Assembly: GCA_964487445.1 (NCBI GenBank)
Contig: CAZAQG010000025.1
Coordinates: 1-30,818, forward strand
Reading direction: 5' to 3'
DNA: 30,818 nucleotides
Source of the DNA: BMS3Abin12 sp964487445
Lineage (GTDB): Bacteria; Pseudomonadota; Gammaproteobacteria; 21-64-14
Position numbers and translations under genes: made by a program. The notes beneath the pieces were generated by a model that worked only from the letters and a program-made list of their open reading frames with translations, searched no databases and was not told where the DNA came from. Below are positions 25,303 through 30,818 of this stretch, one piece after another; position 1 is the stretch's first letter; the number at the start of each line of letters is the position of its first letter.

Positions 25303-26613
25303 ATGCGGAAGACATCCCCACCCCCGGTGCTGCGCATCCTCGCGGCGGCGCTGCTGTTGTTCGCTGCATCCGCATCGGCGACGCCGGTGCCGCTCGACCG
25401 GATCGTCGCGGTCGTCAACGACGGCGTGATCGTGCAGACCCGGCTGGACCAGCGAATCCGGCGGGTACGCGCGCAGATCCAACAGCGGGGTATCGCCCTG
25501 CCGCCGGAAAATGTATTGCGACGCAAGGTGCTGGACCGGATGGTCATGGAGAAGATCCAACTCCAACTCGCCGCCCGCACCGGCATCCAGGTGAGCGACG
25601 ACACCCTCAACCATGCGCTACGCAACATCGCCCGGCGCAACAACATGACACTCAACCAGTTCCGCGAAGCCCTGGTGCGTGACGGCTACCGCTACGACCA
25701 GTTCCGCCGTCAGGTGCACGACGAGATCACCATGGGACGCCTGCATCAGCGCGAGGTCGCCGACCGGATCACCGTGACCCCGCAGGAAGTGAGCAGCTTC
25801 CTGGCGACGATGAAGAAGCAGGCGGACCGCGACAAGGAATTCCACATCGCACACATCCTGATCGCCGTACCGGAGGCGCCGACGCCGAAGCAGATCCGCA
25901 AGGCCCGCGCCAAGGCCGAAGCGGTACTCGAGCGCCTGCGCAACGGAGCGGACTTCGAGCAGACCGCGATCGGCGTCTCCGACGGCCAGCAGGCCCTGAA
26001 GGGCGGCGATCTCGGGTGGCGCCCGGCGGCGCAGGTGCCGACCCTGTTCGCGAGCGTAGTCGCGAAACTCAAGCCCGGGCGGATCAGCGGCCTGATCCGC
26101 AGCCCGAGCGGTTTCCACATCATCAAACTGCTCGGCGTACGCGGTGAACAGGCCCACATCATCACTCAATACCTGTGCCGCAACATCCTCATCCACACCA
26201 ATCAACTGATCTCGGACGCCGACGCGCGCGCGCAGCTCGAGCAGTTGCGCGCGCGCGTCGAGGGAGGCGACAGCTTCGCGGCACTGGCGCGGGGACATTC
26301 CCAGGATCCCGCAAGCGCTCCGAACGGCGGAGATATGGGCTGGGTGGCCGCGAACGGCGTGGATTCCCACTTCGCGCAGGTACTGAAATCGCTGCAGCCG
26401 GGTCAGGTGAGCGCACCGTTCAAGACACGCCGCGGCTGGGAGATCATCCGGCTGATCAAGCGTCGCAAGCACGACAGCACCGCGGAGTACCGCCGGGCCA
26501 AGGCGCGCGAGATCCTGATCAAGCGCAAGACCGAGGAGGCCCTCGCCCTGTGGTTGCGCCGCCTGCGCGATGAGTCCTACGTGGACTACCGCCTGAAACC
26601 GGCGCAGGGCTAG
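25303..26613 (+). CDS. surA: Periplasmic chaperone / peptidyl-prolyl isomerase SurA
   Basis: SurA escorts unfolded outer-membrane proteins, LptD among them, to the BAM complex. The 436-residue protein starts with a signal peptide (LRILAAALLLFAASASATP), then the N-domain (DRIVAVVNDGVIVQTRLDQRIRRV), two parvulin domains (first with FHIAHILIAVPE and GGDLGW; second with SFAALARGHSQDPAS, GGDMGWV and PFKTRRGWEIIRLIKRR), and a C-terminal helix (AREILIKRKTEEALALWLRRLRDESYVDYR). It starts 9 nt after lptD and is probably translated from the same message. The LptD-SurA pairing of substrate and chaperone genes is classical. Confidence 0.97.
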   Translation: MRKTSPPPVLRILAAALLLFAASASATPVPLDRIVAVVNDGVIVQTRLDQRIRRVRAQIQQRGIALPPENVLRRKVLDRMVMEKIQLQLAARTGIQVSDDTLNHALRNIARRNNMTLNQFREALVRDGYRYDQFRRQVHDEITMGRLHQREVADRITVTPQEVSSFLATMKKQADRDKEFHIAHILIAVPEAPTPKQIRKARAKAEAVLERLRNGADFEQTAIGVSDGQQALKGGDLGWRPAAQVPTLFASVVAKLKPGRISGLIRSPSGFHIIKLLGVRGEQAHIITQYLCRNILIHTNQLISDADARAQLEQLRARVEGGDSFAALARGHSQDPASAPNGGDMGWVAANGVDSHFAQVLKSLQPGQVSAPFKTRRGWEIIRLIKRRKHDSTAEYRRAKAREILIKRKTEEALALWLRRLRDESYVDYRLKPAQG

Positions 26614-26647
26614 GGGGGGCCGGCTCCGACGCCGCGGCGCACGAACC

Positions 26648-27694
26648 ATGAACGGTATTCCCACCGGCGGCACGTTTCGCATCGCCATCACGCCGGGCGA
26701 GCCGGCCGGCATCGGGCCCGACCTGTGCGTACTCGCAGCGCAGCGCGAACGGCCCGTGGAACTCGTTGCGATCGCCGACCCGGATCTGCTCGAACGGCGC
26801 GCGCGCCGGCTCGGACGACCCCTTGCACTGACGCCCTTCAACCCCGCGCAATCCCCGCACCCGCAACCGCCCGGGGTCCTGAAAGTCCTGCCGGTTCCGT
26901 TGCGCCGGCGCGAGCATTGCGGTCGCACGGACCCGACGAACGCTCCGTACGTCCTGGACACCCTGCAACGCGCCGGACGCGGGTGCCTCGACGGGACGTT
27001 CGCGGCGCTGGTCACCGGGCCGGTGCACAAGGGCGTGCTGAACGACGCCGGGATCCCCTTCACGGGACACACGGAGTTCCTGGCCGCCATCACGGGCGGG
27101 GACCCGGTGATGGTGCTCGCCGCGCCGGGCCTGCGCGTGGCGTTGGCGACCACCCACCTGGCACTGCGCGACGTGCCGGACGCGATCACCGCATCACGTA
27201 TCGAACGCGTGCTGCGCATCCTGCACCGCGATTTCATCCGCCGCCTCGGAATCGAGCGCCCGCGGATCCTGGTGTGCGGCCTGAACCCGCATGCCGGAGA
27301 GGACGGCCACCTGGGGCGCGAAGAGATCGAGGTCCTCGCGCCGACCCTGGACCGACTGCGCGCCGAAGGCATGGCCCTGGAAGGACCGCTCCCCGCCGAT
27401 ACCGCCTTCACCCCGCCGAGACTGGCCGGCGCCGACGTGGTCCTCGCCATGTACCACGACCAGGGCCTCCCGGTACTCAAGCACATCGGATTCGGGCACG
27501 CCGTCAACCTGACGCTGGGGTTGCCGATCGTGCGCACCTCGGTGGACCACGGCACGGCCCTGGATCGGGCCGGTACCGGACGCATCGACTCCGGCAGCCT
27601 GGAAGCGGCGATCGAGACGGCCATCGCGATAGTACGCCGTACCGGCGCCGCGTCCGCTCCGGCCGACGCTCCCCATGTATCCGCCGGTCCGTAA
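26648..27694 (+). CDS. pdxA: 4-hydroxythreonine-4-phosphate dehydrogenase
   Basis: PdxA oxidises 4-hydroxythreonine-4-phosphate with NAD in pyridoxal phosphate synthesis. The 348-residue protein has ITPGEPAGIGPDL at the N-terminus, LVTGPVHKGVLNDAGIPFTGHTEFLA, HLALRDVPDAI, CGLNPHAGEDGHLGREEIEVLAP, and AMYHDQGLPVLKHIGFGHAVNLTLGLPIVRTSVDHGTA. The histidines in these segments match the metal-binding ones. It follows surA by 34 nt and its end overlaps ksgA by 20 bases; the surA-pdxA-ksgA order is standard. Confidence 0.97.
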   Translation: MNGIPTGGTFRIAITPGEPAGIGPDLCVLAAQRERPVELVAIADPDLLERRARRLGRPLALTPFNPAQSPHPQPPGVLKVLPVPLRRREHCGRTDPTNAPYVLDTLQRAGRGCLDGTFAALVTGPVHKGVLNDAGIPFTGHTEFLAAITGGDPVMVLAAPGLRVALATTHLALRDVPDAITASRIERVLRILHRDFIRRLGIERPRILVCGLNPHAGEDGHLGREEIEVLAPTLDRLRAEGMALEGPLPADTAFTPPRLAGADVVLAMYHDQGLPVLKHIGFGHAVNLTLGLPIVRTSVDHGTALDRAGTGRIDSGSLEAAIETAIAIVRRTGAASAPADAPHVSAGP

Positions 27695-28475
27695 GCGCTA
27701 CGGCCAGCACTTCCTCCACGATCCCGGGGTCATCCGGCGCATCGTCGAGGCGGTCGACCCTCGTCCGGACGAGCGGCTGCTGGAGATCGGCCCCGGGTTG
27801 GGCGCCCTCACACTCCCGCTCCTCGACGCCGCCGGGCGGTTGGAGGCGGTCGAGATCGACCGCGACCTGGCCGATCGCCTCGAAGACCTCGCCCGCGGTC
27901 GCGGCGAGCTGCGCCTGCACCGGGCCGACGCCCTGCGGTTCGACCTGGGCGACCTGGGCGAAGGCCCCGACCTGCGGATCGTGGGCAATCTGCCCTACAA
28001 CATCTCCACCCCGCTCCTGTTCCGACTGCTGGCGGCCCACACCCGCATCCGCGACCTGCACCTGATGCTGCAACGCGAGGTCGTGGAGCGAATGCAGGCC
28101 CGCCCCGGCGGGCGGCCGTACGGGCGGCTGTCGGTCATGATCCAGTACCGGTGCCGGATCGAACCCCTGTTTACGATCGGGAAGGGGGCCTTCCGACCGG
28201 CGCCGAAGGTGGAATCCGCGTTCGTACGGCTGATCCCGCTGGACGCACCGCCGGTCGCGATACACGACGAAGCCCGCTTCGGCACACTCGTGACGCAGGC
28301 CTTCAGCCGGCGGCGCAAGACCCTGCGCAATGCCCTGTGCGGGCTGCTGAGCGAGCCCGAGATCCGCGCCCTGGGACTGGACCCGGGCGTGCGACCCGAG
28401 CGTCTCGGGCTCGAGGAGTTCGCGCGGCTGAGCAACGCCGGAACACACCGGGCAGGGGACGGGAACGAAGGCTGA
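27675..28475 (+). CDS. ksgA: 16S rRNA (A1518/A1519) dimethyltransferase KsgA
   Basis: KsgA dimethylates two adjacent adenines near the 3' end of 16S rRNA, a late 30S check. The 266-residue protein shows KRYGQHFLHDP, SAM motif LLEIGPGLGALT, EIDRDLADRL, catalytic NLPYN (105-109), then RAFRPAPKVESAFVRL-like AFRPAPKVESAF and AFSRRRKTLRNAL. The ATG at 27675 overlaps the end of pdxA by 20 bases. In E. coli apaG and apaH follow; neither is present here. Confidence 0.97.
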   Translation: MYPPVRKRYGQHFLHDPGVIRRIVEAVDPRPDERLLEIGPGLGALTLPLLDAAGRLEAVEIDRDLADRLEDLARGRGELRLHRADALRFDLGDLGEGPDLRIVGNLPYNISTPLLFRLLAAHTRIRDLHLMLQREVVERMQARPGGRPYGRLSVMIQYRCRIEPLFTIGKGAFRPAPKVESAFVRLIPLDAPPVAIHDEARFGTLVTQAFSRRRKTLRNALCGLLSEPEIRALGLDPGVRPERLGLEEFARLSNAGTHRAGDGNEG

Positions 28476-28565
28476 GTACCGCGCGGCGGTGGACGGGCGG
28501 AGCGGTTCGGAAGAACGGGCGGTGCCCCCGCGCCGGGCGGCGTGGGTATCGGGAGTCGCGACGGA

Positions 28566-28742
28566 TCAGCCGCGGTCGTCCGTGGTCGGGACGGTGTGCG
28601 CCGTGTGTGTCACGGAAACCGCGATCGGTGCCCCGCTACGGGCCGTGCCGCGCGCCTGCAGGGTGGTGGTGACGATGACCCCCAGGACCACGAACAACGC
28701 CAGCACGATCATCAGATCCGGCTTGCGATGGCGATGATACAT
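28566..28742 (-). CDS. Small single-pass membrane protein
   Basis: A 58-residue frame on the minus strand: MYHRHRKPDLMIVLALFVVL then GVIVTTTLQARG and a polar tail ending TTDDRG. A basic start followed by a ~20-residue hydrophobic helix (10-30) predicts an N-in single-pass membrane protein. GAGG lies 4 nt before the ATG at 28742. It sits alone between ksgA and pgl, in the opposite direction. I recognise no function; the KPDLMIVLALF pattern is reminiscent of small conserved hypothetical proteins in gammaproteobacteria. Stretches 28476-28565 and 28743-28979 around it show nothing else convincing. Confidence 0.65.
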   Translation of the reverse strand: MYHRHRKPDLMIVLALFVVLGVIVTTTLQARGTARSGAPIAVSVTHTAHTVPTTDDRG

Positions 28743-28979
28743 CTTTCCTCTCTCCGGGCCCCTCTCCGGGTGGGGCCGGTCGGCCCGCGTCCGGGAGCGC
28801 CCCGTACTTTGACACTATCGCGCAATCGATCCGGCACGCGCCGAGACGGGGGTCACACTCGCCGGTCATGATCCGCGACCGGCACGGGCCCTGTCGAATC
28901 GTGGGTTGGAATTCAGGATCGGCACCCCGGGCCGGCATATGGACCTATCGGCCGTCCGAGCCCATCCCTTAGAAAGAAC

Positions 28980-29001
28980 GGCGGGAACGGCCGTTCCCGC
29001 C
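28980..29001. terminator. Perfect 22-bp palindrome upstream of pgl (terminator or operator)
   Basis: The two 11-base halves GGCGGGAACGG and CCGTTCCCGCC are perfect complements. Read on the minus strand the palindrome is followed by GTTCTTTCT, like an intrinsic terminator guarding the small gene or blocking antisense transcripts. On the plus strand it is followed by a -10-like TATCCT (29012-29017) with the palindrome over the -35 position, so it could be an operator for pgl-glk. The two readings cannot be separated here. Confidence 0.4.
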
Positions 29002-29087
29002 CGGACTGCGCTATCCTGTACCCGGTCCGGCACCCCGGCCCGTTCCGTTCCCTGCCGGATCGTTTCTGGAAAGGAGCCCGCACCCCC

Positions 29088-29840
29088 ATGGAAACCACGC
29101 TGCACGTATCCCCGGATCCCGAGACGGCCGCCGAAGCGGCCGCCCGGCGCTGGATCGAGATCGCCCGGCACGCCATCGCCACCGAAGGGCGTTTCAACGT
29201 CGCCCTCTCGGGAGGCTCGACGCCGCGCCGACTCTACGCACTGCTCGCCGGGCCGCCGTTGCGCGACGCACCCGACTGGTCGCGAATCCACGTCTTCTTC
29301 GGCGACGAACGCAGCGTCCCCCCGGATCACCCCGAGAGCAACTACCGCATGGCCCGCGAGGCGTTGCTCGACCACGTACCGATCCCGGGCGACAACGTCC
29401 ATCCGATCACGGCGCGCGCGGCGTACATCCGCCAGGACGCTTGGGCCTACGGGCGACGGCTGCACCGCGAGCTGCCGCTGAACGACCACGGCCTACCGCG
29501 GTTTCACCTGATCCTGCTCGGAATGGGACCCGACGGGCACACCGCGTCGCTGTTTCCCGGAACCTGCATCCAGCACGAAACATCCCTACCGGTAGCGGCG
29601 GTGTACGTGCCGCGTTTGCGCACTTGGCGCATCAGCGTCACCTACCCGCTGCTCGCAGCGGCGGACCACATCGTGCTCCTGGCCGAGGGCGATGGCAAGG
29701 CGCCCGTGCTGGCGCGCGTGTTCCGCGAACCGCCGGAGCAACCGCTGCTGCCGGTCCGCCGCGTCGCCGAGTCGCACGCGACCGAGTGGTTCCTGGACGA
29801 GGCCGCCGCGGCGCAACTGCCGCGGCGCGAATCGCGATGA
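29088..29840 (+). CDS. pgl: 6-phosphogluconolactonase
   Basis: Pgl hydrolyses 6-phosphogluconolactone, the second step of the oxidative pentose phosphate and Entner-Doudoroff routes. The 250-residue protein has the family signatures FNVALSGGSTPRRLYALL, IHVFFGDERSVPPDHPESNYRMAREALL and HLILLGMGPDGHTASLFPG, then RISVTYPLLAAADHIVLLAEGDGKAPVL. AAGGAG lies 11 nt before the ATG. Its stop overlaps the glk ATG (ATGA), so the two are coupled: glucose 6-phosphate made by Glk feeds the route Pgl serves. No zwf or edd is in the window. Confidence 0.96.
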   Translation: METTLHVSPDPETAAEAAARRWIEIARHAIATEGRFNVALSGGSTPRRLYALLAGPPLRDAPDWSRIHVFFGDERSVPPDHPESNYRMAREALLDHVPIPGDNVHPITARAAYIRQDAWAYGRRLHRELPLNDHGLPRFHLILLGMGPDGHTASLFPGTCIQHETSLPVAAVYVPRLRTWRISVTYPLLAAADHIVLLAEGDGKAPVLARVFREPPEQPLLPVRRVAESHATEWFLDEAAAAQLPRRESR

Positions 29841-30818
29841 AGGTGCTGGCCGGCGATGTCGGAGGCACCAAGACCCTGCTGCTGGTGGCCGAGTGCGATG
29901 CCGGGGGTTGCCGGAAACTGCGACAGGAACGCTTCGAGAGCGGCGCCTATGACGGATTGTCGCCGATGGTGCAGAAGTTCCTGTCCACGGCGGGGAACGC
30001 GGCCGAGAACCTCGATCACGCCTGCTTCGCCATCGCCGGTCCGGTGGAAGGAGACGCCGGCGGACAGCGGGCACGCGTGACCAATCTACCCTGGGAATTG
30101 GACAGCACGCAGCTCGCCGCCACGTTGGGACTGGCACGGGTACGCCTGATCAACGATTTTCAGGCCGTCGGCTACGGGATCGACGCATTGCCGGCCGCCG
30201 ATCTGATCCCACTCCAAGAAGGCCGCCCGGTGCCGGGCGGCCCGCGCGTGGTGATCGGCGCCGGCACCGGTCTTGGCGAGGGGCTGCTGATCTGGCAGGG
30301 CGGGCATTATGAAGCGCTGCCCTCCGAGGGCGGCCACACCGACTTCGCGCCCACCGACGCGGACCAAGTAGCGGTGTTCGAGGCCTTGCGCCGGCGCTAC
30401 GGCCGGGTCTCCTACGAGCGGGTCCTGTCCGGGCGAGGTCTGGTCAACCTCCTCGAACACCTGCCGCGGGCCCCCGGCGAACAACCCTCGGCGGAACTGG
30501 ACAAGGCGATGCACGCGAGCGACCCCGCGGCGGCGATCAGCGAATTCGCGCTAGGGGGGCGTGACCGCCTCGCAGAACGCGCACTCGAATGCTTCGTGCG
30601 CATCTACGGCGCAAAGGCCGGCAATCTGGCCCTGACCTGCCTCGCCACCGGCGGCGTATTCCTGGCCGGCGGCATCGCGCCCAAGATCCTGCCGCGGCTG
30701 CGCGAGGGCCCGTTCATGACGGCGTTCCGCGACAAGGGCCGCATGGCCGGCCTGTTGGCCACCCTTCCGGTGCGGGTGATCCGCAACCCGCAGGTCGGGC
30801 TCCTGGGAGCGGCGCTGG
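29837..30818 (+). CDS. glk: Glucokinase, 3' end outside window
   Basis: Glk phosphorylates glucose with ATP. The visible 327 residues show the ATP phosphate loop AGDVGGTKTLLLV, CFAIAGPVEGDAG, LPWELD, LINDFQAVGYGI, GAGTGLGEGLLIW, SEGGHTDFAP and FLAGGIAPKIL. This is the E. coli Glk-type (hexokinase-fold) family without the ROK zinc motif. The frame is open at the window edge near NPQVGLLGAAL, close to the expected C-terminus, so only a few residues are missing. The ATG overlaps the pgl stop. Confidence 0.96.
   Translation, partial: MKVLAGDVGGTKTLLLVAECDAGGCRKLRQERFESGAYDGLSPMVQKFLSTAGNAAENLDHACFAIAGPVEGDAGGQRARVTNLPWELDSTQLAATLGLARVRLINDFQAVGYGIDALPAADLIPLQEGRPVPGGPRVVIGAGTGLGEGLLIWQGGHYEALPSEGGHTDFAPTDADQVAVFEALRRRYGRVSYERVLSGRGLVNLLEHLPRAPGEQPSAELDKAMHASDPAAAISEFALGGRDRLAERALECFVRIYGAKAGNLALTCLATGGVFLAGGIAPKILPRLREGPFMTAFRDKGRMAGLLATLPVRVIRNPQVGLLGAAL

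Noticed and set aside
22909..25614. 901-residue open frame on the minus strand across lptD and surA
   Set aside because: High-G+C antisense shadow: no family-like sequence, and the plus-strand frames encode clear LptD and SurA.
28809..28814. Perfect TTGACA on the plus strand
   Set aside because: No -10 at 16-18 bp; no gene follows at a sensible distance.

Overview
The window is about 30.8 kb of chromosomal DNA, roughly 68-70% G+C over most of its length. It looks like a gammaproteobacterium. It opens with the 5' part of a 16S rRNA gene on the minus strand. The order rrn - tyrS - M23 peptidase - anmK - erpA - bactofilin - coiled-coil membrane protein - argC is, as far as I recall, the order found in Pseudomonas and relatives, and lptD-surA-pdxA-ksgA is the classical gammaproteobacterial outer-membrane/housekeeping cluster. 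Genus cannot be fixed from sequence reading alone. Nearly everything is core metabolism: no transposase, integrase, tRNA or CRISPR array was seen.

Layout. (1) 1-1906, minus: 16S rRNA 5' end, leader with boxA, two tandem consensus-like rrn promoters, then tyrS, whose stop codon lies inside the -35 box of the upstream rrn promoter. (2) 2011-4475, plus: a disturbed region. A decayed copy of the first ~340 bases of the M23 peptidase gene is followed by a block of clearly lower G+C holding a UbiE-like methyltransferase gene and an unrecognised 218-residue protein gene; then comes the intact M23 gene, whose 5' end is the other copy of the duplicated segment. (3) 4117-6676, plus: M23 peptidase and anmK. 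(4) 6700-11076, minus: argC, a coiled-coil membrane protein, bactofilin, erpA and citrate synthase. erpA has its own promoter overlapped by a sequence very like an IscR type-1 site. argC is preceded by a strong promoter, a possible leader peptide and an intrinsic terminator, which together look like an attenuator. (5) 11198-13242: yggX (plus), then an ATP-grasp ligase and an unusual HesB/IscA-family protein (minus). (6) 13307-18708, plus: thiD, thiE, hemL, a DedA-PAP2-LssY-like fusion and dgkA, starting from a divergent promoter region built on a perfect 11-bp inverted repeat. (7) 18776-21435, minus: a LON-domain protein, ubiX and mpl. (8) 21546-28475, plus: cfa, lptD, surA, pdxA, ksgA. (9) 28566-30818: a small membrane protein gene on minus, then pgl and glk (glk runs off the end).

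Functional themes. Several genes concern the envelope: murein hydrolase and recycling (M23 peptidase, anmK, mpl), lipid phosphate turnover (PAP2 fusion with dgkA), membrane lipid modification (cfa), and outer-membrane assembly (lptD, surA). Others handle Fe-S and oxidative stress (erpA, the second HesB protein, yggX), cofactors (thiD, thiE, hemL, pdxA, ubiX) and central carbon (citrate synthase, pgl, glk).

The best candidate for something undescribed is the low-G+C two-gene insert at 2394-4066 with its diverged flanking duplication. Next are the putative argC attenuator, the divergent inverted-repeat promoters at 13307-13350, and the HesB-like protein with a CxxC tail paired with an ATP-grasp ligase.
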